DNA from: Paenalkalicoccus suaedae
Lineage (GTDB): Bacteria; Bacillota; Bacilli; Bacillales; Salisediminibacteriaceae
Direction: 5' to 3'
DNA: 64,000 nt
NCBI RefSeq assembly: GCF_006965545.2
Contig: NZ_CP041372.2
Span: 248,001 to 312,000, forward strand
Position numbers and translations under genes: made by a program. The notes below the pieces were generated by a model. That model was given only the letters and a program-made list of their open reading frames with translations, was not told the DNA's origin and did no database searches. Positions 44,879-52,733 of this stretch are shown here, piece by piece. The first letter of the stretch is position 1. Every line of letters begins with the position of its first letter.

Positions 44879-45003
44879 AAAGGCAAACCTCGCCGAAAGG
44901 GAGGGACGCAAAGCCATGAGCCTACGTGCGATTCGCATACGGTCGTCAGGTTGCCTAGGCCTCTTATTTAGAGAGCCAAAGGCTTATCTGAATAAGGGGA
45001 GAG
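44879..45003 (+). promoter_or_regulatory. Cyclic-di-GMP-I (GEMM) riboswitch with RBS-sequestering arm
   Basis: Aptamer at 44880-44957: GGCAAACC, GAAA tetraloop stem, GGGACGCAAAGCC, GAGCCTACG, variable stem and closing GGTTGCC, all diagnostic for GEMM-I. Downstream, CCTCTTATTT (44960-44969) can pair with AATAAGGGG (44991-44999), which holds the Shine-Dalgarno of the next gene, so translational control is likely; no T-run terminator is present. Confidence 0.92.
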
Positions 45004-45009
45004 ATCATC

Positions 45010-45879
45010 ATGAGAAAGCTAGTTATGTCCTTTTTAGCGGTGGTATGTATGGTATCTATGTTTGCAGGAAGTGTCCAAGCATCGTCAAATGAAACAACAG
45101 CAACGTGGCTATGGGATCCAGCGCTACTTGTACGTGAGGAAGCAAACGTCCTAGCGTTTATGGAGCAAAAGGGGATCAATAAAGTATACGTGCAAATTGA
45201 TGCAAGCTTTGGACAGCAGGTATATAGAAGTTTTATTTCAAAAGCGGGAGCGAAGGGCATTCAAGTCTATGCGCTAGACGGTGCTCCAGCCTGGGCGACT
45301 AGAGGTGGACGCGCGCCGATGGTAGCCATGCTTGATTGGGTTAAAAAATATCAGGCTAGTGCGAAAGCGGACGAAAAGTTTGCTGGGGTTCACTTAGATG
45401 TAGAACCTTATATTCACCCACACTGGGTCAGCAAGCAGCGAGAAATCATCACAAATTATCAAAAATTATTGCTAGATGCAAAGGCGCTAGCAAAACAAAT
45501 AGATCTTCCACTTGAAGCGGATATTCCGTTTTGGTTTGACGAAATTAATTATCGTACTACGTACGGTAGAGGGAACTTAGCGGAATGGGTCATTGCTAAC
45601 ACGGACGGCGCTACGATCATGGCTTACCGCGACACAGCAGCATTGATCTATGCATTCTCTAAGCAGGAGCTCGATTACGCGACTAAGTACGGCAAAAAGC
45701 TGAGCATAGGAGTCGAGACGATGTGGTCAGCAGAAGGTAATCAAGTGTCCTTTTCGGAGGAAGGCGAAGCATACATGCACGGTGAGCTACAAAAAGTGCG
45801 CGAGCAAGCAGTAACTTCTCCTGGCTTTGGTGGGTTTGCTATTCATCATTTTGATAGCTGGAGAAACATGAAGCAGTAA
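45010..45879 (+). CDS. Secreted protein under c-di-GMP riboswitch
   Basis: 289-aa exported protein: signal peptide ending near VQA-SSNE (about residue 25), then a TIM-barrel-like domain with ATWLWDP, GINKVYVQID, GVHLDVEPY, EADIPFW and ATIMAYRD at beta-strand positions, reminiscent of glycoside-hydrolase-like barrels (the DVEP and EAD acidic residues could be catalytic). No family assigned. Its RBS, AAGGGGAGAG, is part of the riboswitch platform. It follows the YdaK/YdaM-like operon, so a matrix or cell-surface role is inferred. Confidence 0.75.
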   Translation: MRKLVMSFLAVVCMVSMFAGSVQASSNETTATWLWDPALLVREEANVLAFMEQKGINKVYVQIDASFGQQVYRSFISKAGAKGIQVYALDGAPAWATRGGRAPMVAMLDWVKKYQASAKADEKFAGVHLDVEPYIHPHWVSKQREIITNYQKLLLDAKALAKQIDLPLEADIPFWFDEINYRTTYGRGNLAEWVIANTDGATIMAYRDTAALIYAFSKQELDYATKYGKKLSIGVETMWSAEGNQVSFSEEGEAYMHGELQKVREQAVTSPGFGGFAIHHFDSWRNMKQ

Positions 45880-45964
45880 GTGTAGAGCTAGTATCGGTTA
45901 GATAGTTCATATTTCAAGATGGGGAGCGAGGGAAAAACTCGCTCCTTTTTGCGTTGCGAGATGG

Positions 45965-46100
45965 TTTTAGCTGGATGCGGTTTGCTTCTCACAGATTACC
46001 GACTACTTTTTTGCGGCATACTTGAACTAACTACCGTGCTGTTACTATCCCGTTCCGCGTTACTTCTGGCAATTTGCGACCTACTTCTTTCACAGCATAC
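45965..46100 (-). repeat. 21-bp phased AGTAA-type element, copy 3 (inverted)
   Basis: Read on the minus strand it shows AGTAGGTCGCAAATTGCCAGA, AGTAACGCGGAACGGG, AACAGCACGGTAGTT and AGTATGCCGC in the same order as the 7386 and 24084 copies, with less exact steps (21, 18, 24 bp). Together with the parS-like site it accounts for the 345-bp gap. Confidence 0.65.
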
Positions 46101-46129
46101 ATCCCCCACAATTGTAAAACTTTGTACAA

Positions 46130-46145
46130 TGTTTCACGTGAAAAA
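46130..46145. promoter_or_regulatory. parS-like site
   Basis: TGTTTCACGTGAAAAA matches the Bacillus parS consensus TGTTNCACGTGAAACA at 15 of 16 positions. It is intergenic, upstream of the OYE-family gene. parS sites bind Spo0J/ParB and cluster around the replication origin, which fits the origin-proximal location of the sigW/rrn block in Bacillus. Confidence 0.7.
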
Positions 46146-46224
46146 ATACACATGAGCAGATTACTCGCAATAAAAATTTAATCGTACTAAACTAAAAAAT
46201 AGTTCGATCAAGGAGGAGATACAC

Positions 46225-47346
46225 ATGAGAAAATTTCTAGAACCTTTCACATTAAAGAATGGCGCAACACTCAAAAATAGAATTATGCTAGCACCAATGA
46301 CTAACTTTTCGTCTGACGAAAAGGGTAACTCAACACCGGAGGAAATCGAGTATTATCGCGTACGCTCACAAGGTGTCGGTACTGTTATCACGGCAGTAGC
46401 GAACGTAATTGAGGGTGGTAAAGGCTTCCCAGGCGAAATCGGTATTTTTAACGATGAACAGATTCCAAGCTTAAAGAAGCTTGCTGACACAATTAAAGCC
46501 GAAGGCGCAAAAGCGATCATCCAGATTTTCCACGCTGGACGTATGGCGCCTCCAAATCTACTCCCGGATAACCAGCCAACTAGCGCAAGTGCTGTCGCAC
46601 CAGAGCGCGAAGGTGCAGTGACCCCTCGCGAGCTAACAGGCGAAGAGGTAGATGAGATTGTGCAAGCGTTCGGTGACGCAACTCGCCGCGCGATCGAAGC
46701 AGGCTTTGACGGCGTAGAAATTCACGGTGCGAACACGTACCTCATTCAGCAGTTCTTCTCTCCACACTCTAACCGTCGTACGGACAAATGGGGTGGCGAT
46801 GTGAACGAACGCATGAGCTTCCCACTCGCGGTTATTGATTCTGTTAACGAAGCGGCGAAGCATGCAGACGAGGAGTTCATCGTCGGATACCGTCTGTCTC
46901 CAGAGGAGCGTGAGAATCCTGGTATCACAATGGAAGACACGCTTCAGTTTGTTAACACGCTTAAAAAGCAGGACCTAGATTACCTGCATATCTCTGTACA
47001 GGACTTCTTTGCTGGATCGATGCGCGATGAGAGCGACACTCGTTCACGCGTGCAACTTATCCAAGACGAAGTGGGTAGCGAGATCCCAGTTGTCGGCGTT
47101 GGTTCACTTCACACACCAGATGACGTCGAGAAGGCGATGGAAGGTGGCACGCCACTTATCGCTCTAGGACGCGAGCTTATCGTCGAGCCTGAGTGGATCC
47201 AAAAGGTGGAGCAAAATCGCGAGAGCGAGATTCGCGTAGACCTCTCTGTCGATGATCGAGAAACATTGGTCGTACCTCAGCCACTATGGGATGCAATTAT
47301 CAACACACCTGGCTGGTTCCCAGTCCGCGAGCATGCAAACAAATAA
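46225..47346 (+). CDS. yqiG: Old yellow enzyme family NADH:flavin oxidoreductase
   Basis: 373-aa FMN-dependent TIM-barrel reductase. Seen: N-terminal LKNRIMLAPMTNFSS, QIFHAGRMAPP, GFDGVEIHGANTYLIQQFFSPHSNRRTDKWGG (catalytic His-Ala-Asn region) and the C-terminal VVGVGSLHTPDD with GREL. Length and sequence resemble YqiG. It reduces activated alkenes, but the natural substrate is unknown. AAGGAGGAG precedes ATG 46225; terminator directly after. Confidence 0.92.
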   Translation: MRKFLEPFTLKNGATLKNRIMLAPMTNFSSDEKGNSTPEEIEYYRVRSQGVGTVITAVANVIEGGKGFPGEIGIFNDEQIPSLKKLADTIKAEGAKAIIQIFHAGRMAPPNLLPDNQPTSASAVAPEREGAVTPRELTGEEVDEIVQAFGDATRRAIEAGFDGVEIHGANTYLIQQFFSPHSNRRTDKWGGDVNERMSFPLAVIDSVNEAAKHADEEFIVGYRLSPEERENPGITMEDTLQFVNTLKKQDLDYLHISVQDFFAGSMRDESDTRSRVQLIQDEVGSEIPVVGVGSLHTPDDVEKAMEGGTPLIALGRELIVEPEWIQKVEQNRESEIRVDLSVDDRETLVVPQPLWDAIINTPGWFPVREHANK

Positions 47347-47356
47347 GAAATTTTGA

Positions 47357-47392
47357 TAGGCGCTCCGCTATTTAGCGGGGCGTTTTTTTATG
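47357..47392 (+). terminator. Terminator after OYE gene
   Basis: GGCGCTCCGCTA (47360-47371) pairs with TAGCGGGGCG (47374-47383), followed by seven T. Confidence 0.9.
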
Positions 47393-47430
47393 TATGTAAA
47401 AGAGCAGAGTTAGCGGAATAGCGAGTCAAA

Positions 47431-47680
47431 GTCCATAAAACTGAAATGGGAAACATAAACTGAGGATAAGGCACATAACTAGGTACATTTCTGGCACGAA
47501 GTCCATAAAATTGAAATGCGGAACATAAATCCAGGATAAGGCACATAAATTCCAAATCCGGCACATAACTAGTTGCAGTTCTGGCACGAAGTCCATATCT
47601 CTGTAATGCGGAACATAACATCAGGATAAGGCACATAAATTCTGAATAAGGAACATAACTCCGACATACAGAACATAACC
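47431..47680 (-). repeat. Phased CATAA array (20/20/30 and 20/20/20/30)
   Basis: CATAA motifs (reverse complement of TTATG) start at 47434, 47454, 47474, 47504, 47524, 47544, 47564, 47594, 47614, 47634, 47654 and 47674. Steps are only 20 or 30 bp. The GTCCATAA variant always follows a 30-bp step, as the TTATGGACT variant does in the 40952 array, so both loci are the same family in opposite orientation. Confidence 0.95.
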
Positions 47681-47754
47681 CACACACCCCTCTCAAAAAA
47701 GCAGGAAATCCTCATCTAAAAATCGAATCATGCATATAAAAAGGAGGGCTTACT

Positions 47755-48183
47755 ATGTCATATAAGCAAAAAACACTACCTCACGACGGCGATGTCGATG
47801 CGTTCATCGAATCCGTCGATTCTAAAACGAAAAAACAGGATGCCTACCGCTTACTCGACATTTTTCAAGAAGAGACGAAGGAACCACCAGTCATGTGGGG
47901 ACCATCTATGATTGGATTTGGTGAGTACCACTATAAATACGATAGTGGACATGAAGGCAAGGCCTTCCAAGTAGGGTTTAGCCCACGAAAGGCGAAGATT
48001 AGTCTCTATTTTGCAACGGGAGATCCAGAGCGCGACGAACTCCTTCAACATTTTGGTAAGCATACATCAGGGAAGTCATGTGTCTACATCAATAAATTAG
48101 CTGATGTAAACGAGGACATTTTACGAAGTTTGATTCGCCAATCCGTCGCTTTTTTAACCAACACCTATCCTCCAAAGCCTTAA
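47755..48183 (+). CDS. DUF1801 protein
   Basis: 142-aa cytoplasmic protein with the DUF1801 pattern: MWGPSMIGFGEYHYKYDSG and FQVGFSPRKAKISLYF, then HTSGKSCVYINKLADVN and a C-terminal helix. Function of the family is unknown. AAGGAGGG precedes ATG 47755; monocistronic. Confidence 0.85.
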   Translation: MSYKQKTLPHDGDVDAFIESVDSKTKKQDAYRLLDIFQEETKEPPVMWGPSMIGFGEYHYKYDSGHEGKAFQVGFSPRKAKISLYFATGDPERDELLQHFGKHTSGKSCVYINKLADVNEDILRSLIRQSVAFLTNTYPPKP

Positions 48184-48197
48184 TCTATGGATAAACA

Positions 48198-48243
48198 AAA
48201 AAAGAGGTCCGACAACGAATTACTTCGCCAGACCTCTTCCTAA
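48198..48243. terminator. Bidirectional terminator
   Basis: AAAAAGAGGTC (48199-48209) pairs with GACCTCTTCC (48231-48240), between convergent genes. A-rich on the left for the minus-strand gene. Confidence 0.75.
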
Positions 48244-48245
48244 AA

Positions 48246-48734
48246 TTAACTATTACTGTCACGCCTAAACTCGAAATAAACAAACCCATCCTCTTGATCA
48301 AACGTTTGTTTAAATCCAGCCTTCTCTAAAACACGCTGTGAACCCACGTTGTCCGGCAACGTTTTCGCACGCACAACTGTGGCATCGACGCGAGCCAGTG
48401 CGAGCCGAACGCCCTCTGTAGCGTAGCCTTTTCCGCCAGAATCAGCGCCGACACGGTAGCCGAGATCACCAACGCCATCAACGATATCCGTCACATTCAC
48501 TCGCCCAACGATCTGACCATTTTCTTTAAGAAGAAAGAAGGAAGACGTTCCGTCAGCTTGTTCGGCAAGTAGCGCATCGTGTCGCTTTAAAAACTCGTCC
48601 CACACAAAGTAACTCTCTCCGCGAGATGGGACGTATGCTTCGAAAAAGGCTCGGTTATCTCGTTCGAACGCGAGTAAATTCTTTGCATCTGCTTCTGTTA
48701 AACGTTCTAATGAAAGGCTCATGCTATAACGCAT
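48246..48734 (-). CDS. RimJ/RimL-type GNAT acetyltransferase
   Basis: 162-aa N-acetyltransferase. IVGRVNVTDI, GDLGYRVGADSGGKGYATEGV (acetyl-CoA loop) and NVGSQRVLEKAGFKQ mark the RimJ/RimL subfamily. Start is ambiguous: GTG 48740, ATG 48734 and ATG 48722 are in frame; ATG 48734 has a weak AGG upstream and overlaps the stop of the cell-wall hydrolase gene, so translational coupling is likely. Substrate unknown. Confidence 0.85.
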   Translation of the reverse strand: MRYSMSLSLERLTEADAKNLLAFERDNRAFFEAYVPSRGESYFVWDEFLKRHDALLAEQADGTSSFFLLKENGQIVGRVNVTDIVDGVGDLGYRVGADSGGKGYATEGVRLALARVDATVVRAKTLPDNVGSQRVLEKAGFKQTFDQEDGFVYFEFRRDSNS

Positions 48735-49461
48735 CCGCACCTAGACGTCGGGCGCCTAGATAGCGTGAGCTCCAGTAAGAATTGTCCATGCTCGTGATGG
48801 TAACACCAGTCGAAGACCCAGAGTGAATAAACTGGTCGTTCCCCATATAGATTCCGACGTGCGAAGGACCTTGCCTCGTTTCGAAAAAGACTAAATCACC
48901 AGGCATAGGGGAGGAGACGGCATCTGTTGCGTCCCACATTTGTGCCGTCGTGCGAGGCAGGGACAGACCGTTGTCCTTAAACACTTTTTGAATCAAGCCA
49001 CTACAGTCGAAGCCTGTGATAGACGTGCCACCCCACTTGTATGGTGTGCCGATATATCGCTTCGCATCGTTAATAACGGATGTCGCCAAATTGCCAGGAG
49101 CGCTCGAAGGCGCTGGCGCTGTTAGCTTAGCCGTTGGTATGTATGGCGCTGTTGCAGTTTGCAAATTAGCGACGGAGGTGCGAGTGTGCTCGTACCCTAA
49201 AGACCCAAGCGTCCTAGGACCGGCCACACCAAAAAAGTTACCGCGCGCGTGCGAAATACCATGTGATTCTTGATAGGCACGGACGGACTGAAGTGTCTTG
49301 CTACCAAAAATGCCGTCGATATTCGAGCGGCTGTTATACCCTTTTTCTGCCAGAGCAGTCTGAAGCTGTTTAACGAAATCATTGCGATCGCCAAGCTTCA
49401 TCGAAGGCATTTTAAGTTGATTAGTCGTAGATGAAGCTACTGTGATGGGTGAATTCTGCAT
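48724..49461 (-). CDS. NlpC/P60 peptidoglycan hydrolase with PG-binding domain, no signal peptide
   Basis: 245-aa protein: peptidoglycan-binding domain 1 (about 22-85, KLGDRNDFVKQLQTALAEKGY ... DGIFGSKTLQSVRAYQ), Ala/Pro/Thr linker (about 95-120), NlpC/P60 domain (about 122-240) with Cys in TGFDCSGLI, His in GPSHVGIYM and a third His in FIHSGSS. These enzymes usually cleave gamma-D-Glu-meso-DAP bonds. Unusually, no signal peptide precedes the binding domain, so export route or sporulation-specific release is unclear. AAAGG before ATG 49461 decides the start over GTG 49473. Confidence 0.88.
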   Translation of the reverse strand: MQNSPITVASSTTNQLKMPSMKLGDRNDFVKQLQTALAEKGYNSRSNIDGIFGSKTLQSVRAYQESHGISHARGNFFGVAGPRTLGSLGYEHTRTSVANLQTATAPYIPTAKLTAPAPSSAPGNLATSVINDAKRYIGTPYKWGGTSITGFDCSGLIQKVFKDNGLSLPRTTAQMWDATDAVSSPMPGDLVFFETRQGPSHVGIYMGNDQFIHSGSSTGVTITSMDNSYWSSRYLGARRLGADAL

Positions 49462-49616
49462 CAACGTTCTCACCTTTCTTCCAAAAGATTGATCATAAGC
49501 ACGACGAGTTGTTTCTTATAGACTATGACGAATGGCGTCTCATTACAAGAGACGAAAGTACTTAACTGGGTTAAAATGGACATATCTAGACAAATACATA
49601 CAAAGGTTGTGATCGA

Positions 49617-50612
49617 ATGATGAAGGTAGCGCTACTAAGTAGATGGCATGTGCACGCGGATGATTATCAAAAGCAGGCAGAGGAGCATCCGGAAGTCGAG
49701 ATCGTAGCAGTGTGGGACGAAGATACGACGCGCGGAGCCGTGTGGGCTCAGGAGCTTGACGTAGCGTTTTATGAGCAACTAGACGACGTGCTCGCGCAAG
49801 ACGAGATAGATGGCGTCATCGTCGCTACGCCAACGACGGCGCACACCGACATCATTAAACGTGCTGCGCAGGCCGGTAAACATATCTTTACGGAGAAGGT
49901 GCTTGCGGAGACAGTCGGCGAGGCGGAGGAGATCGTTGCTGAGGTGACAAAAGCCAACGTTTCGCTTGTTCTTTCCCTGCCGCGATTAACAGAGAGCTAT
50001 TTCCTTTCAGCACAAAAAATACTGCGAGATGGTCGCATTGGCAGCTTAACAACTGTAAGATGCCGGATGGCACACGACGGATCTGTTCCTTCTGAGACAC
50101 ATGCAAACGGCTGGCTTCCAGATAGCTTTTATCATTTGCCTGATACAGGTGGCGGGGCGTTTATTGATCTTGGTGCGCACCCAATTTACTTGACGAATCG
50201 ATTAGCTGGACCAGCTGTCTCCGTTCAAGCTCACTTTCAGGAGTTTGAGCAAAGAGGCGCGGATGATGTAGCAGCAGCGATTGTTGCTTATGAATCTGGC
50301 GCATTAGGGATTTTAGAAACAAGCTTTTTGTCAGGTGGTAGCCCCTTTCAATTAGAGCTTTATGGTACAAAAGGAACAGTCATGATTGAAGGCACAACAG
50401 TTAGACTTCGAGAAGGTCGTGGAGAGTGGCAGGACGTAACGGATCAGGTGCAAGCAGATCCAATGCCATTTGAGCAGTGGGTTGCTTTAGTCGAGTCCGG
50501 TGTTGCGCCTACTATCACAGAACGAGATATGCTTGCTTTAACAGAAATTAATGAAGCGGCAAAGCTCTCTCATAAAGAAGGACGGCGTGTGAATGTGGTG
50601 GAGCTACGTTAA
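49617..50612 (+). CDS. Gfo/Idh/MocA family oxidoreductase
   Basis: 331-aa NAD(P)-dependent sugar or cyclitol dehydrogenase. N-terminal Rossmann domain (KVALLSRWHVHADDYQ; the usual GxGxxG is replaced by SRWHVHA), ATPTTAHTDIIKRAAQAGKHIFTEK (EK-P motif region with EKVLAE) and the C-terminal DTGGGAFIDLGAHPIYL catalytic region. Substrate unknown. ATG 49617 follows AAAGG. Confidence 0.85.
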   Translation: MMKVALLSRWHVHADDYQKQAEEHPEVEIVAVWDEDTTRGAVWAQELDVAFYEQLDDVLAQDEIDGVIVATPTTAHTDIIKRAAQAGKHIFTEKVLAETVGEAEEIVAEVTKANVSLVLSLPRLTESYFLSAQKILRDGRIGSLTTVRCRMAHDGSVPSETHANGWLPDSFYHLPDTGGGAFIDLGAHPIYLTNRLAGPAVSVQAHFQEFEQRGADDVAAAIVAYESGALGILETSFLSGGSPFQLELYGTKGTVMIEGTTVRLREGRGEWQDVTDQVQADPMPFEQWVALVESGVAPTITERDMLALTEINEAAKLSHKEGRRVNVVELR

Positions 50613-50709
50613 CGAATGTATAAAAATTAAAAAACACTTTACAATTTCTTAATAGATAAAAGACCTCCCTATGGCATAATAAATACAGCATAATAGGGAG
50701 GTTAGAATC

Positions 50710-51792
50710 ATGTCTTTAGTAATGGTGGAGAAAGAACTTTCGCGGACTGTCGCAAAGGTTCGTTCTGTTCCTCGGATTCATATGGATAGTATATGCTCAG
50801 ATGCAATGGACGTATTAAAACAGCAGGACGCGGATTGTTTTCTTTTGACGGACGGGTCAAAAATCGTGGGCTACATGATGATCTCAGGCTTTTATCAAAT
50901 GATGGGCTCGCGGTTTGGTTATAGCCTTTACGCCAACAAAAAAATCTCTTCTCTTGGAATGAAACAAGTGTTAATGCTTTCTGCAGAAACTAGCTGCGCG
51001 GACATGATTGATGAAGCCCTTGCTCGTCCTGTGGGTGATCGATACGACGTTATTTTCATCCGAAATGGGTCGAGTATTGGATATGTCACGATCGCCGATT
51101 TACTGGAGCTCTCGGCGCAAACGCAAAAGGAGATGCAGCAGGAGCAGGTGGCTTTATTCCGTAAAATGGAGAGCCGAACGCTACATATTCAAGGGGATGC
51201 GCACGAGCTTCGTGAGGTCAATCATCGTGGTAAGGAGCTAGCGGAGAAGATGAGCGATCGCGCGGATGCTGGCTCTGATCAGGTGGAGCGGGTTTTGCGT
51301 CACGTTAAGCGTCAGTGGCAACACGTGAATGAGCAGCAGGCAAATGTAACAAATTTAGGTGAGAAAATTGAAGTGATCCGAGGCGTTGTAGATACGATTG
51401 AGGAAATTGCGGATAAAGTGAACATCCTCTCATTGAACGCTGCCGTTGAAGCGGCGCGTGCTGGTGAAGCAGGACGTAGCTTTTCTGTTGTAGCAGCCGA
51501 GGTTCGCAAGCTTGCGGAGGCATCTAAGCAGTCTGCCTCCTCGATTGAAGGGGTGATCGCGGACATTATTGCCTCTATTCAAGACACGTCTACTAAGCAA
51601 AATCAGACGCAGACACAAATGGCTTCGTCGAAGGAAATGATAGAGGAGTTGCATCGTTCCTTTAACATGCTTCAAGAGGACATCAGTGGGTTCATGACAG
51701 AGCTTACGTACATGTGGGAAAAAGGGCACTCCGTGTCCGAAAAAGCAAATGAAACGCACCACTTTTTAGAGAAAGTACAGGAGATGTCTTAA
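50710..51792 (+). CDS. Soluble chemoreceptor with CBS-like sensor
   Basis: 360-aa cytoplasmic protein. Residues about 15-140 look like a CBS-domain pair ([21 protein letters not shown] and [22 protein letters not shown]); residues about 155-355 form a methyl-accepting-chemotaxis coiled coil with the conserved hairpin tip [21 protein letters not shown]. No membrane segment, so it would sense a cytoplasmic ligand such as a nucleotide and signal to CheA. AGGGAGG precedes ATG 50710. No che genes nearby. Confidence 0.85.
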   Translation: MSLVMVEKELSRTVAKVRSVPRIHMDSICSDAMDVLKQQDADCFLLTDGSKIVGYMMISGFYQMMGSRFGYSLYANKKISSLGMKQVLMLSAETSCADMIDEALARPVGDRYDVIFIRNGSSIGYVTIADLLELSAQTQKEMQQEQVALFRKMESRTLHIQGDAHELREVNHRGKELAEKMSDRADAGSDQVERVLRHVKRQWQHVNEQQANVTNLGEKIEVIRGVVDTIEEIADKVNILSLNAAVEAARAGEAGRSFSVVAAEVRKLAEASKQSASSIEGVIADIIASIQDTSTKQNQTQTQMASSKEMIEELHRSFNMLQEDISGFMTELTYMWEKGHSVSEKANETHHFLEKVQEMS

Positions 51793-51862
51793 TTTAGATG
51801 TTTATGAATGAGGGAATTAGGAAAACTAATCTGTATGACAATGCAGAAGGAGGGCCTCATTC

Positions 51863-51931
51863 ATGTTAAGAACAATCTTAATGGTTATTGGTGCGCTAGT
51901 TGTCATCAGCTTACTTATCAGCCTTTTATAA
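51863..51931 (+). CDS. 22-residue hydrophobic peptide
   Basis: Very short gene: MLRTILMVIGALVVISLLISLL, 22 residues, a single membrane-spanning helix. It has an excellent ribosome-binding site, AAGGAGGG (51847-51854), eight bases before ATG 51863, and a strong terminator 30 bp after the stop. Bacillus genomes contain several such tiny membrane peptides of unknown or regulatory function. Confidence 0.6.
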   Translation: MLRTILMVIGALVVISLLISLL

Positions 51932-51962
51932 TATCTACTTAGGTTAAAGAAATAGCAATTAT

Positions 51963-51999
51963 CCCCCGTTGGCAGTTGGAGCCGACGGGCCTTTTTGTT
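51963..51999 (+). terminator. Terminator after the 22-residue peptide gene
   Basis: CCCGTTGGC (51965-51973) pairs with GCCGACGGG (51981-51989), followed by CCTTTTT. Confidence 0.9.
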
Positions 52000-52221
52000 T
52001 ATGGAGCGGTGTGGCGCAAACGCCATTTCATTCGATGCAAAACACAGACCAAGTGACGCATACGAACTCTCACTTTAATAAATAAATTGGAATCAGAGGG
52101 AACTACTAACATTCGAGAAACGATCGAACAAACCTAACCAAAGCGAAACCCTTACGGAAATAAGCACGAATTTTCAAGCCGTGATACACTTGATATATCA
52201 ACTATCAAGGAGGAGTTTTAC

Positions 52222-52548
52222 ATGGCACATCATACTCATGACAACCATAAGCACGAGCACTCTCTTTCCTGCGGACACACAAAGATTCGTCACGATGATC
52301 ACATCGACTACATTCATAATGGTCATCTTCATCACAAGCATGAAAATCACTGGGATGAGTGTAAAATTGACGTTTCTGACAAAAATCCAGATAATTGCGC
52401 GCCTATTGAGGCAAACTGTGACCACCATGAAGACTGCGGTCACGAGCTCGTACCACACGGAGATCACTACGATTACCTCGTAAATGGTCGCCTGCATCAC
52501 GTACACGGTGATCACGTAGATGATCACGGACCAGTGGACGTTCTTTAA
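52222..52548 (+). CDS. Histidine-rich metal-binding protein with internal duplication
   Basis: 108-aa protein with about one quarter His. Two related blocks of about 32 residues: CGHTKIRHDDHIDYIHNGHLHH (about 17-38) and CGHELVPHGDHYDYLVNGRLHH (about 72-93), each Cys-x-His ... H-x-D-H-x-D-Y. These are typical transition-metal (zinc, nickel, cobalt) binding arrangements; similar His-rich proteins are often near cation transporters. No signal peptide, so cytoplasmic storage or chaperone role is inferred. AAGGAGG at 52208-52214 precedes ATG 52222. No Zur-like box was recognised upstream; 51999-52200 is otherwise featureless. Confidence 0.75.
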   Translation: MAHHTHDNHKHEHSLSCGHTKIRHDDHIDYIHNGHLHHKHENHWDECKIDVSDKNPDNCAPIEANCDHHEDCGHELVPHGDHYDYLVNGRLHHVHGDHVDDHGPVDVL

Positions 52549-52564
52549 AGAATAAATAAATCTA

Positions 52565-52605
52565 TCGCAGCAGCTTGTTCAAGCGAACAGGCTGCTTTTC
52601 TGTGC
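52565..52605 (+). terminator. Terminator after His-rich gene
   Basis: GCAGCAGCTTGTTC (52566-52579) pairs with GAACAGGCTGC (52584-52594), then TTTTCT. Confidence 0.85.
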
Positions 52606-52733
52606 AATGGATCAACCGTTTAAAAGCGTTAAGACCCACTATTGGTCCCACACAATTTGACAGTTTCCTGCCACACTTTTCACCCGAAATATGCTATGAT
52701 TTGCATACGTGAAAGTTTAAGGGGGATATGACG

